Shown one piece after another: positions 5,786 through 13,898 of a DNA stretch of 16,746 bases. Under the pieces are notes generated by a model that saw only the letters and a program-made list of their open reading frames with translations, did no database searches and was not told where the DNA came from. The stretch's first letter is position 1; every line of letters starts with the position of its first letter. This DNA comes from Paracoccaceae bacterium (lineage in GTDB: Bacteria; Pseudomonadota; Alphaproteobacteria; Rhodobacterales; Rhodobacteraceae), in NCBI GenBank assembly GCA_024304875.1, contig JAMWZF010000027.1, forward strand, positions 1 through 16,746, given 5' to 3'. The position numbers and the translations under genes were made by a program.

Positions 5786-8554
5786 ATGACCGACACCATC
5801 ACCTTCACCCTCGACGGAACCGAGGTCACGGCCGAGGCCGGCGAGACGATCTGGCAGGTGGCCGAGCGCATGGGCACCGTCCTCCCCCACCTTTGCCACA
5901 AGCCCGCAAAGGGCTATCGCCCCGACGGCAACTGCCGGGCCTGCATGGTGTCGATCGACGGTGAACGGAACCTCGCCGCCTCCTGCATCCGCGAGCCTCA
6001 GGACGGCATGACGGTGACGACGGAGGGCGCCCGGGAGGTGCAGGCGCGCAAGATGGTCATCGAGATGCTCCTCGCCGACCAGCCCGAACGCCCCGCCGCC
6101 CACGACAAGTCCGCCCACCTCTGGGACATGGCCGAGGCCAACGGCGTGACGGAGAGCCGCTTTCCGACGCTCGAGGCCGACCGGATCCCGCTGCTCGACG
6201 ACAGCCACGTCGCCATGCGTGTGAACCTCGACGCCTGCATCCAGTGCAACCTCTGCGTCCGCGCCTGCCGCGAGGTGCAGGTGAACGACGTAATCGGCAT
6301 GGCGGGGCGCGGGCACGATGCCTACCCGGTCTTCGACTTCGATGACCCGATGGGCGCCAGCACCTGCGTCGCCTGCGGCGAATGCGTGCAGGCCTGCCCG
6401 ACCGGGGCGCTGATGCCGGCCTCCGTCATGGACGACCAGCAGGTCGGAGACAGCGCCGACTACGACCGCGAGGTGAAGAGCGTCTGCCCCTTCTGCGGCG
6501 TCGGCTGCCAGGTGTCGCTGAAGGTGAAGGGCGACAGGATCGCCTATGTCGACGGCATCGACGGGCCCGCCAACGAAGGGCGGCTCTGCGTCAAGGGTCG
6601 CTTCGGCTTTGACTACATCCACCACCCGCACCGGCTGACCAAGCCGCTGATCCGGCGGGAGGATGCGCCCGCCAAGGGCCTCAACGTCGACCCCGCCGAC
6701 TGGAGCCGCCACTTCCGCGAGGCGAGCTGGGAGGAGGCGCTCGACTTTGCCGCGAATGGGCTGAAGGGCCGCGGCCGCGAGGTCGCCGGCTTCGGCTCGG
6801 CCAAGTGTACCAACGAGGAAGCCTACCTCTTCCAGAAGTTCATCCGCGAGGGCTTCGGCCACAACAACGTCGATCACTGCACCCGGCTCTGCCACGCCTC
6901 ATCGGTCGCCGCCCTCATGGAGAACGTCGGCTCCGGCGCCGTCACCGCCACCTTCAACCAGATCGAGAACGCCGATGTCGCCATCGTCATCGGCGCCAAC
7001 CCGGTCGAGAACCACCCCGTCGCCGCCACCTACTTCAAGCAGTTCGCCAAACGCGGCGGCAAGCTGATCGTCATGGACCCGCGCGGCGTGGGCCTGCGGC
7101 GGTTCGCGTCCCACATGCTCCAGTTCCGGCCCGGCGCGGACGTCTCGATGCTGAACGCGATCATGCACGTGATCGTGGAGGAAGAGCTCTACGACCGGCA
7201 GTACATCGAAGCCTACGCCGAGAACTGGGATGCCCAGAAGGAGCACCTCAAGGACTTTTCGCCCGAGAAGATGGCCGAGATCTGCGGCATCGAGGCCGAG
7301 GTCCTGCGCGACGTCGCCCGCACCTTCGCGACCGCCAAGGCGGCGATGATCTTCTGGGGCATGGGCATCTCGCAGCACATCCACGGGACGGACAACTCCC
7401 GCTGCCTGATCTCGCTCGCCCTGATGACCGGCCACATCGGCCGCCCTGGCGCGGGCCTGCACCCGCTGCGCGGCCAGAACAACGTGCAGGGGGCGTCGGA
7501 CGCCGGGCTGATCCCGATGTTCCTGCCGGACTACCAGCCGGTCACCGACGACGGCGTGCGCAGTGCCTTCAACGAGATCTGGGGCACCGACAGCTACCAG
7601 GATGGCGAGAAGGGCCTGACCGTGACCGAGATCATGGATGCGGTCCACGAGGGCCACATCAAGGCAATGTACATCCTTGGCGAGAACCCGGCGATGTCGG
7701 ACCCCGACGTCGACCACGCCCGCGACGCACTGGCCAAGCTCGACCACCTCGTGGTGCAGGACATCTTCCTGACCGAGACGGCCAACTACGCCGACGTGAT
7801 CCTGCCCGCCTCGGCCTTCGCCGAGAAGACCGGGACCGTCACGAACACCAACCGGCAGGTCCAGATGGGCCGGCCCGCCCTGCCGCCCCCGGGCGAGGCG
7901 CGCGAGGACTGGGCGATCACGACCGAGCTGGCGCGGCGCTGCGGGCTGGACTGGACCTATGACCACCCGAGCCAGGTCTTCGACGAGATGGCGAGGGGCA
8001 TGAAGTCGCTGAACAACATCACCTGGGCGCGGCTTCTCGACGAGAACGCGGTGACCTATCCGTCGCTCTCGCCCACCGATCCCGGGCAACCCATCGTCTT
8101 CGCCGACGGCTTCCCACGTGCGGGCGGCCGGGCCCGGTTCACCCCCGCCAGCGTCATCGCCCCCGACGAGGTGCCCGATGTGGACTACCCGATGATCCTG
8201 ACCACCGGGCGGCAGCTTGAGCACTGGCACACCGGCTCCATGACGCGGCGGTCGAAGGTGCTCGACGCGGTGGAGCCCGAGGCGAACTGCTCGCTGCACC
8301 CGTCCACCCTTCGCAAGCTGGGGGTCGAGGCCGGCGACATGCTGCGGCTCAGCACCCGGCGTGGCACGGTCGAGATCATGGCACGGGCGGACCGGGCGGT
8401 GGCGCCGGACATGGTCTTCCTGCCCTTCGCCTTCGTCGAGGCGGCGGCGAACCTGCTGACAAATTCGGCCATCGACCCCTACGGCAAGATCCCGGAATTC
8501 AAGTTCTGCGCCGTGCGGGCAGAGCCGGTCGCGGGGGCTGTCGCGGCGGAGTGA
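5786..8554 (+). CDS. Molybdenum/tungsten formate dehydrogenase, alpha subunit (solitary)
   Basis: This 922-residue cytoplasmic-type catalytic subunit oxidises formate to CO2 in this family. An N-terminal [2Fe-2S] domain has C37, C50, C53 and C67. Two ferredoxin-type [4Fe-4S] sites follow (C151/154/157/161 and C194/197/200/204). The bis-MGD domain opens with C234, C237, C241 and C268. The active site shows TRLCHASS, with Cys369 as the metal ligand in place of selenocysteine, then H370, and R562 in LRGQNNVQG. These are the family's catalytic residues. The NuoG-like His-Cys3 cluster site expected at about residues 96-123 is missing: the sequence there is HDKSAHLWDMAEANG with no cysteine. No Tat signal is seen. 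The ATG follows a GGAGG site. FdsB, FdsG, FdsD and FdhD homologues are absent from the window, so the electron acceptor is unknown. Confidence 0.93.
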   Translation: MTDTITFTLDGTEVTAEAGETIWQVAERMGTVLPHLCHKPAKGYRPDGNCRACMVSIDGERNLAASCIREPQDGMTVTTEGAREVQARKMVIEMLLADQPERPAAHDKSAHLWDMAEANGVTESRFPTLEADRIPLLDDSHVAMRVNLDACIQCNLCVRACREVQVNDVIGMAGRGHDAYPVFDFDDPMGASTCVACGECVQACPTGALMPASVMDDQQVGDSADYDREVKSVCPFCGVGCQVSLKVKGDRIAYVDGIDGPANEGRLCVKGRFGFDYIHHPHRLTKPLIRREDAPAKGLNVDPADWSRHFREASWEEALDFAANGLKGRGREVAGFGSAKCTNEEAYLFQKFIREGFGHNNVDHCTRLCHASSVAALMENVGSGAVTATFNQIENADVAIVIGANPVENHPVAATYFKQFAKRGGKLIVMDPRGVGLRRFASHMLQFRPGADVSMLNAIMHVIVEEELYDRQYIEAYAENWDAQKEHLKDFSPEKMAEICGIEAEVLRDVARTFATAKAAMIFWGMGISQHIHGTDNSRCLISLALMTGHIGRPGAGLHPLRGQNNVQGASDAGLIPMFLPDYQPVTDDGVRSAFNEIWGTDSYQDGEKGLTVTEIMDAVHEGHIKAMYILGENPAMSDPDVDHARDALAKLDHLVVQDIFLTETANYADVILPASAFAEKTGTVTNTNRQVQMGRPALPPPGEAREDWAITTELARRCGLDWTYDHPSQVFDEMARGMKSLNNITWARLLDENAVTYPSLSPTDPGQPIVFADGFPRAGGRARFTPASVIAPDEVPDVDYPMILTTGRQLEHWHTGSMTRRSKVLDAVEPEANCSLHPSTLRKLGVEAGDMLRLSTRRGTVEIMARADRAVAPDMVFLPFAFVEAAANLLTNSAIDPYGKIPEFKFCAVRAEPVAGAVAAE

Positions 8555-8585
8555 ATGAGGCGCCGCCGCCACGTTTCCCAGCCAC

Positions 8586-8601
8586 GTTAACAAAGGTTAA
8601 C
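8586..8601. promoter_or_regulatory. Double GTTAAC site, possible CtrA-type motif
   Basis: GTTAAC (8586-8591) and GTTAAC (8596-8601) are separated by AAAG, about 70 bases before the beta-barrel gene. CtrA sites in alphaproteobacteria are usually TTAA-N7-TTAA; here the spacing is 6, so the match is imperfect. It may be a regulator site for the envelope gene. Confidence 0.35.
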
Positions 8602-8672
8602 TATTTCTCTGGCTTTGTCCCGAAGTCAGGCGCAAATCGACGGTGAGGCAACCTTTGTTCGGGACAGTACCC

Positions 8673-9581
8673 ATGCGCACTTTTCTCTTCACCACCACCG
8701 CCACTCTGACGGCCCTGGCGTCCGCCGCCGCGGCCCAGGACATCTCCTACGCCAACGCCGGGCTGTCCTACTCGCAGTTCGAGGAACAGGGCGTGACACT
8801 TGACGTGATCACCGGGTCCGCCTCGGTCGGGGTAGACTACGGAGCGGCGGACCTGTTCGTGGACGGCGACATCGTGCGGCTCGGCATCGAGGGCGAAGAC
8901 ATCGACCTTTCCGCGCTGTCCCTCGGCGCGGGCTACACCTTCGGCGCGATCCGGGCCGACGTGTCCTACAGCACCCTCGGCGTCGATGTCCTCGGGCTCG
9001 ACGAGAACACGTCGTTCACCGAAGTCGGCCTCGCCTATGGCGCCGGTGCCTTTTCGGTCCGCGGCGCCTATGCCTTCCTCGACGAGGACGAACTGGGGGC
9101 CGAAGCGCTCTATGGCGTGATGGTCGGCTACGAAATCCTCCCCGGAACCGATGCATCCCTGTCGATCCACGGGATCGAGGGCGACAACGTGGACTTCGAC
9201 GAAAAGCTCTACATCGCGTCGGTCAACCACGACGGCGAGGCGCTGGACGCCGCCCTCGACATCATCCGGATCGATGAACTCAGCGCCTACAATCTTGCAG
9301 CGGCCTACGGCTTCGGCGCCGGCTACGGCGTGACCGGCAGCTACGGCCGGGCCTCCTTCGACGGCGAAGAGCTGGCGAGCACCTATTCGCTGGGCGGCTA
9401 CTACGACATCGACGACAGCTTCAGCGTGTTCGCCGAACTCAGCCGGCTGGAGGCCCTGGGCGAAGAGGTCGACGGCTTCACCGTCGGCATGACCTACGAC
9501 ATGGGCGAAAAGCCGACCTCGCGCCAGACCCAGACCGATCGCCTGACCGGTTCGTTGGAACTCATCGGCATGGGGCTCTGA
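8673..9581 (+). CDS. Predicted outer-membrane beta-barrel protein (porin-like) 1
   Basis: This is a 302-residue exported protein. The N-terminus MRTFLFTTTATLTALASAAAAQ is a typical signal peptide, with cleavage predicted after AAA and before QDISYANAG. The mature part is acidic and full of short alternating strands with glycine and aromatic residues (ALSLGAGYTFGAIRADVSYS, YNLAAAYGFGAGYGVTGSYG, STYSLGGYYDI, DGFTVGMTYDMG), the signature of a transmembrane beta-barrel. About 20 residues follow the last strand (TDRLTGSLELIGMGL). I prefer the ATG at 8673 over the GTG at 8643 because it begins directly at the signal peptide, although the ribosome site is weak. A possible GTTAAC regulator site lies upstream and a hairpin downstream. 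No family name can be given with confidence. It shows weak resemblance to the third barrel gene at 10912. A pore or structural role in the outer membrane is inferred. Confidence 0.8.
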   Translation: MRTFLFTTTATLTALASAAAAQDISYANAGLSYSQFEEQGVTLDVITGSASVGVDYGAADLFVDGDIVRLGIEGEDIDLSALSLGAGYTFGAIRADVSYSTLGVDVLGLDENTSFTEVGLAYGAGAFSVRGAYAFLDEDELGAEALYGVMVGYEILPGTDASLSIHGIEGDNVDFDEKLYIASVNHDGEALDAALDIIRIDELSAYNLAAAYGFGAGYGVTGSYGRASFDGEELASTYSLGGYYDIDDSFSVFAELSRLEALGEEVDGFTVGMTYDMGEKPTSRQTQTDRLTGSLELIGMGL

Positions 9582-9603
9582 CGCGCGGCGCCAACTGAAG
9601 ACC

Positions 9604-9626
9604 GAGGGGGCGTCATTTGCCCCCTC
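9604..9626 (+). terminator. Hairpin after barrel gene 1
   Basis: A perfect 8-bp stem, GAGGGGGC (9604-9611) and GCCCCCTC (9619-9626), encloses a 7-base loop, 22 bases after the stop. The stem is strong, but no T-run follows, so termination may be inefficient or the hairpin may protect the mRNA end. Confidence 0.55.
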
Positions 9627-9953
9627 AATCGCCGGCATTTCGATCTTGATTGGCGATCAGATTATCAAAGCGATATATGGGCCGGCAAAGTGTCGCCGAT
9701 TTCGGCATCCGCTTTTCGTCAAGGGTTGAACGCCGTTCAAGGGCGAACACAACCTGGTGATCCCAGTAAGATGTTGATCCGATTGACGTCTATTTCGGCG
9801 GCATTTGGCCGCTGTCACGCCACAGCAACGCTCGTTCCGCAGGGTTGCCCTAATTGACCCTACAGGCCTTAAGGAATCCGCTCAGGGGTCCATATCTCCG
9901 CGTATCTGGCATTTCTGCCGCGCCGCAACCGATCTCCAGAGGAGAGAAGAGAT
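9627..9953. other. Noncoding stretch with a palindrome at 9726-9740
   Basis: This is the only gap above 300 bases in the window (9582-9953 in total, including the hairpin). I see no convincing reading frame or RNA gene. It holds a perfect palindrome TTGAAC-GCC-GTTCAA (9726-9740), which looks like an operator, and two TGATCC hexamers (9758-9763 and 9775-9780) without a matching -10. The last part, around 9840-9900, probably contains the promoter of the DUF481 gene, but no clear -35/-10 pair stands out. AGAGGAGAG just before 9954 is the ribosome site. Confidence 0.5.
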
Positions 9954-10787
9954 ATGACCTTCAAGACGACCCTTGCCGCGACGACCGCAGTTCTGGCGCT
10001 GAGCGCCGGCAGCGTGTTCGCCCAGACCGCGTCCACCACGGTTCAGGACAACATCGACGATCTGAACGAAGACATCGCCGATGATTTCGACACCACCCCC
10101 GACGCATTCGGCAACGAAGGCCGGCCCCTCGGCTTCAGCGGCGACATGGCGCTTCAGGCCAATGCCACCGCCGGCAACACCGACACCGCCAATGTCGGCA
10201 TCGGTGCCAATCTTGGCTTCTACGACGGCCGCAACGGCTACGACCTCGCGCTGAGCTACACCTACACCGAGGAAGACGGCGAAGAGACCGAGAACCAGCT
10301 TCTCTACGACGCCGAATACACCCGCGACTTCGCGAACCCGGATTTCTACTTCTTCACCAAGCTGCAGGGCCGGATCGACAGCTTCGAAGTCGACGCGACG
10401 CCGTTCGAGACCTCCGACAACTTCCTCGGTTTCGGTGTCGGCTACCGTATCTTCAACACTCCGACGACCCAGTGGTCGGTGCAGGCGGGTCCGGGCTACC
10501 GGGTCGCCCAGCTTGAGAACCTCGAGGACTTCGAGGAAGGCGCCCTGTCCGTGTCGTCGAACTACTACCAGCTGTTCAACTCGCAGACCGCCTTCACCGT
10601 CGAGACCGACATCATCGCCTCCGAGAGCGATACCGTGGTCTTCAACGACATGGGCGTGAACGTGAACGTGACCGACACGCTGGCCCTGCGGACCTCGCTG
10701 GTCACCGAATATCACACGGACCCCGACGACGGCCTGGACGATACCGACCACACCGCCGGCGTCTCGCTGATCTACTCCTTCAACTGA
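9954..10787 (+). CDS. DUF481 family outer-membrane protein (YdiY-like)
   Basis: This is a 277-residue exported beta-barrel. The signal peptide is MTFKTTLAATTAVLALSAG..VFA, with cleavage before QTAST. After an acidic linker (about residues 24-60, DNIDDLNEDIADDFD), the barrel begins at GFSGDMALQANATAGNTDTANVGIGANLGF, the standard opening of DUF481 proteins. Strands then alternate to the end, SLIYSFN, with the terminal aromatic residue typical of outer-membrane proteins. The ribosome site AGAGGAGAGAAGAG before the ATG is strong, suggesting high expression. A good terminator follows. DUF481 includes the YdiY proteins described as salt-induced outer-membrane proteins. The function is not settled. 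Confidence 0.9.
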   Translation: MTFKTTLAATTAVLALSAGSVFAQTASTTVQDNIDDLNEDIADDFDTTPDAFGNEGRPLGFSGDMALQANATAGNTDTANVGIGANLGFYDGRNGYDLALSYTYTEEDGEETENQLLYDAEYTRDFANPDFYFFTKLQGRIDSFEVDATPFETSDNFLGFGVGYRIFNTPTTQWSVQAGPGYRVAQLENLEDFEEGALSVSSNYYQLFNSQTAFTVETDIIASESDTVVFNDMGVNVNVTDTLALRTSLVTEYHTDPDDGLDDTDHTAGVSLIYSFN

Positions 10788-10814
10788 TCGACCGATCGGT
10801 TGCAGCCAAGAACG

Positions 10815-10843
10815 GGGGCGGGCCGCAGGTCCGCCCCTTTTTT
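10815..10843 (+). terminator. Rho-independent terminator of the DUF481 gene
   Basis: A GC-rich stem GGGGCGGGCC (10815-10824) pairs with GGTCCGCCCC (10828-10837), with one G-U pair and a 3-base loop. Six T residues follow directly (10838-10843). It lies 28 bases after the stop codon, a classical layout. Confidence 0.88.
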
Positions 10844-10911
10844 CATGTCCGGTGGCTCCGGCCCGCGGTAGGCTCGCCGGATCACCTTCCCGCAAGAGAC
10901 CGATCAGTGCC

Positions 10912-11808
10912 ATGATCCGAACCATCGTTTGCCCCGCCGCACTTCTGTGTCTCGCCACCCCGGCGTCGGCGATCGAAGGCGACAAGCTGTTTTCCGAATC
11001 CGTCCTGACCTTCTCCCGCATAGGCACGGCAGCGGGTGACGGGGAGAGTGCGAATGTCTCGCTCGCCGGTGGCTGGGACATGGGCGGGCTGTTCTTCGCG
11101 GGCCTGGAATTCGACTCCAGTTCGGTCGACGGCGCCGGGGCTGCGGACTTCCGCTCCTTTGCCATTGAACTGGATTACCCGGCGACCCTGGCCGTCTCGC
11201 TCTATCTTGATGCCGCCTATCTTGAGCTGGATGGCGCAGAGCGAGGGTTCAGCGAGTTCGGCGCCGTCTATTCGAACGGTCCCTGGTGGGCCGCCGCCTT
11301 TGCCGGGCAAAGCGACGACGGTACGATCCTCGCCGAGGAGTACCACGGCCTGTCGGGCGGCTACGCCTTTGGCGAGGGCACCGGAGCGACGCTGGCCTGG
11401 TACGCCGGGGGGCACGATGTCGAGGATCTCATCGCTCTGACCCTTCAGCATCGCACCAGCCGCCTGGACGTCACGATCAACGCTCTCGCGTTCGAAAGCC
11501 GCTCCGCCGTGCTGGCAGATGTGGCCTATGCGGTTTCCGGCCGTGTCGACATGCTCGGCCGTTTCGACCTGGTCGATGATGCGAATGCCCGGATCACCAG
11601 CGCACAGCTGGGCGTCGCCTACGAGGTGTCGGGCGGGCTGCGTGCTTTCGGACTCGTCGGCCGGCGCATGGGGGACGGGGACGACGGCGGCAGTATCTCC
11701 ATCGGTCTGCGCTACGACACCGGACACCAGACCCTCCGCGGCCAGGGCACCTACGACCGTCTGATCGACCCCATCCTGTACGACCGGGCCGAGAGGTTCG
11801 GATTCTGA
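10912..11808 (+). CDS. Predicted outer-membrane beta-barrel protein (porin-like) 2
   Basis: This is a 298-residue exported protein. The signal peptide is MIRTIVCPAALLCLATPASA, with cleavage before IEGDK. The mature chain shows alternating strand patterns with many Gly, Ala and aromatic residues (ANVSLAGGWDMGGLFFAGLEF, SGGYAFGEGTGATLAWYAGG, SAQLGVAYEVSGGLRAFGLV, GSISIGLRYDTG). I chose the ATG at 10912 because it begins at the signal peptide; a GTG at 10852 overlaps no better site. After the last strand a polar tail of about 25 residues contains TYDRLIDPILYDRAERFGF. Barrel 1 likewise ends in xYDxG followed by a TDRL tail, so the two may be distant paralogues. No terminator is evident afterwards. 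Function unknown; outer-membrane location inferred. Confidence 0.78.
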   Translation: MIRTIVCPAALLCLATPASAIEGDKLFSESVLTFSRIGTAAGDGESANVSLAGGWDMGGLFFAGLEFDSSSVDGAGAADFRSFAIELDYPATLAVSLYLDAAYLELDGAERGFSEFGAVYSNGPWWAAAFAGQSDDGTILAEEYHGLSGGYAFGEGTGATLAWYAGGHDVEDLIALTLQHRTSRLDVTINALAFESRSAVLADVAYAVSGRVDMLGRFDLVDDANARITSAQLGVAYEVSGGLRAFGLVGRRMGDGDDGGSISIGLRYDTGHQTLRGQGTYDRLIDPILYDRAERFGF

Positions 11809-11825
11809 GGTGCCGGTTCGTTAAA

Positions 11826-11839
11826 TGAACGACTGTTCA
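11826..11839. promoter_or_regulatory. Palindromic operator-like site before the acyl-CoA ligase operon
   Basis: TGAAC-GACT-GTTCA is a perfect 5-4-5 palindrome, placed 9 bases upstream of a TTGACG -35 element. Sites of this shape are common for TetR-family regulators of fatty and aromatic acid metabolism. No regulator gene is in the window, so the identity of the binder is unknown. Confidence 0.5.
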
Positions 11840-11848
11840 AAAAACCAT

Positions 11849-11878
11849 TTGACGGCGGCGGGGGCACTCCCGCAATAT
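11849..11878 (+). promoter_or_regulatory. Candidate housekeeping promoter of the ligase/transporter operon
   Basis: TTGACG (11849-11854) is a good -35 for alphaproteobacterial sigma-70. After 18 bases comes CAATAT (11873-11878), a weak -10. Transcription would start near 11885, about 40 bases before the TTG start. The -10 is the uncertain part. Confidence 0.4.
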
Positions 11879-11924
11879 TCTTGCCAAGACTCGGGGAGAG
11901 GAGCCCCGGGCAGGGAGGATATCG

Positions 11925-13898
11925 TTGACCGCACAGGCCTCGCCCACGGGTGATCTTCGTTCCATTCCGGCCCTCCTGGCGCGGAACGCGGCCAAGTACG
12001 GGTCCAAGCCGGCCTACCGCGAGAAGGAATTCGGCATCTGGCAAAGCTGGACCTGGGCGCAGGCGGCGGAAGAGATCGACGCGCTGGCGATGGGCCTGAT
12101 CGCGCTGGGGCTGGAGGAGGGCGACAGCGTCGCCGTCATCGGCCGCAATCGCCCCGCCCTCTACTGGTCCATCGTCGCCGCGCAGAAATGCGGCGCGATC
12201 CCGGTCCCGCTCTACCAGGACGCCAACGCCGAGGAGATGGCCTACGTCCTGGATCATTGCGGCGCCCGCTTCGTCGTCTGCGGCGACCAGGAGCAGGTCG
12301 ACAAGGTGATCGACGTCCAGCAGACCGTCAGCGGCATCGACCAGATCGTCTACGTCGACAAGCGCGGCCTGCGCAAATACGACCACACCCACATGAACGC
12401 CCTCGCCGACCTTCAGGCCGAGGGCCGGGCCGGCCGCCAGCGGCTGGAGCCGATCCTGCGCGAACGGCAGGACAAGCTGGACTACGACAGCACCTGCGTG
12501 ATGCTCTACACCTCCGGTACGACCGGACGGCCCAAGGGCGTCGTCCTCAGCAACCGCAACATCATCGAGACCTCGAAGAACTCCGCGGAGTTCGATCACC
12601 TGCGCGCCTCCGACGAGGTGCTGGCCTACCTGCCGATGGCCTGGGTCGGCGACTTCATCTTCTCGATCGGTCAGGCCATGTGGACCGGCTTCTGCGTCAA
12701 CTGCCCCGAGAGCGAGACGACGATGATGACCGATCTGCGCGAGATCGGCCCCACCTACTTCTTCGCCCCGCCCCGCGTGTTCGAGACCCAGCTGACCCAG
12801 GTGATGATCCGGATGGAGGACGCAGGCCGCTTCAAGCGCTGGCTGTTCCACCGCTACATGGACGTCGCCCGCCGGGTCGGGCCGCAGATCCTCGACGGGA
12901 AAAGCGTCAGCTTCGGCGACCGGCTGTCCTACGCCCTCGGCAATCTCTTCGTCTACGGCCCGCTGAAGAACACCCTCGGCCTCAGCCGGGTCCGCGTCGG
13001 CTATACCGCCGGCGAGGCGATCGGGCCCGAGATCTTCGATTTCTACCGGGCCCTCGGCATCAACCTCAAACAGCTCTACGGCCAGACCGAGGCTTCGGTC
13101 TTCATCACCCAGCAGCCCGACAACGAGGTCCGGCCCGATACCGTGGGGGTGCCCTCGCCGGGGGTTGAGCTTAGAATCGCGGAGAGCGGGGAGGTCTTCT
13201 ACCGCTCGCCCGGTGTCTTCGTGGAATACTTCAAGAACCCGGATTCGACGGCCTCGACCAAGGACCCCGAGGGCTGGGTCGCCACCGGCGACGCCGGCTT
13301 CATCGAGGAGGGCACCGGCCACCTGCGGATCATCGACCGGGCCAAGGACGTGGGCAAGATGGCGGACGGCAGCCTGTTCGCGCCCAAGTACGTCGAGAAC
13401 AAGCTGAAGTTCTACCCGAACATCCTGGAAGCGGTCGTCTTCGGCAACGGCCGCGACCGCTGCTGCGCCTTCATCAACATCGACCTGACGGCGGTGGGCA
13501 ACTGGGCCGAGCGGAACAACATCGCCTATGCCTCCTACCAGGAGCTCTCCCAGAACCCCCGCGTGCTGGAAATCGTCAAGGGCCACGTCGAGGAGGTGAA
13601 CCGCTCGCTGGCCGAGGACGAGATGCTCTCGGCCTGCCAGGTCCACCGCTTCCTCGTCCTGCACAAGGAGCTGGACGCCGACGACGGCGAGATGACCCGC
13701 ACCCGCAAGGTCCGCCGCGGCGTGATCGGCGACAAGTTCGGCGACCTCGTCACCGCGCTCTACGACGGATCGTCGGAAATCTACACCGAAACGGAAGTGA
13801 CCTACGAGGACGGCCGCAAGGGCAAGATCCGCGCGACGCTCATCATCCAGGACGCGGCGGTCGTGCCGGTTCAGAGCAGACAGGTGGCAGCGGAATGA
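11925..13898 (+). CDS. AMP-forming long-chain-type acyl-CoA ligase
   Basis: This 657-residue enzyme of the adenylate-forming (ANL) superfamily activates a carboxylic acid with ATP and couples it to CoA. The phosphate loop YTSGTTGRPKG is at residues 195-205. The A5 motif YGQTEAS is near 385-391. The later GWVATGDAGF with IIDRAKDVGK marks the hinge between the two domains. Length and motifs fit the long-chain fatty-acid CoA ligase group (COG1022). Translation starts at a TTG after a strong GGGAGGA site; no other start fits the conserved N-terminus better. The gene heads an operon and its end overlaps the LivG start in ATGA. That coupling implies the transported substrate is the acid this enzyme activates. 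Candidates are fatty, branched or aromatic acids. The exact substrate is not readable. Confidence 0.93.
   Translation: MTAQASPTGDLRSIPALLARNAAKYGSKPAYREKEFGIWQSWTWAQAAEEIDALAMGLIALGLEEGDSVAVIGRNRPALYWSIVAAQKCGAIPVPLYQDANAEEMAYVLDHCGARFVVCGDQEQVDKVIDVQQTVSGIDQIVYVDKRGLRKYDHTHMNALADLQAEGRAGRQRLEPILRERQDKLDYDSTCVMLYTSGTTGRPKGVVLSNRNIIETSKNSAEFDHLRASDEVLAYLPMAWVGDFIFSIGQAMWTGFCVNCPESETTMMTDLREIGPTYFFAPPRVFETQLTQVMIRMEDAGRFKRWLFHRYMDVARRVGPQILDGKSVSFGDRLSYALGNLFVYGPLKNTLGLSRVRVGYTAGEAIGPEIFDFYRALGINLKQLYGQTEASVFITQQPDNEVRPDTVGVPSPGVELRIAESGEVFYRSPGVFVEYFKNPDSTASTKDPEGWVATGDAGFIEEGTGHLRIIDRAKDVGKMADGSLFAPKYVENKLKFYPNILEAVVFGNGRDRCCAFINIDLTAVGNWAERNNIAYASYQELSQNPRVLEIVKGHVEEVNRSLAEDEMLSACQVHRFLVLHKELDADDGEMTRTRKVRRGVIGDKFGDLVTALYDGSSEIYTETEVTYEDGRKGKIRATLIIQDAAVVPVQSRQVAAE

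Noticed and set aside
5608..5901. N-terminal extension of the phosphatase-like protein up to 5901
   Set aside because: The extra residues have no family similarity, and the ATG at 5607 has a good ribosome site right before the LVRHG motif.
6899..8593. Long minus-strand open frame of 564 codons opposite the formate dehydrogenase gene, and similar long frames at 2641-4272, 9882-11165 and 11751-13664
   Set aside because: They are shadows in GC-rich coding DNA. Their translations are low-complexity (rich in G, A, H, R, D, V), match no family I know, and lie opposite genes with clear domains.
9650..9675. TTGAT...ATCA pattern resembling an FNR box
   Set aside because: The half-sites are five bases apart rather than four and the second is ATCAG, so the geometry is wrong.
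9758..9780. Two TGATCC hexamers suggesting sigma-E promoters before the DUF481 gene
   Set aside because: Neither has a TA-starting -10 at 18-19 bases (ATTGAC and CGGCAT are found instead).
10791..10800. Palindrome ACCGATCGGT after the DUF481 gene as an operator
   Set aside because: Ten-base palindromes of this kind are common by chance in GC-rich DNA, and it lies just upstream of a proper terminator with no promoter nearby.
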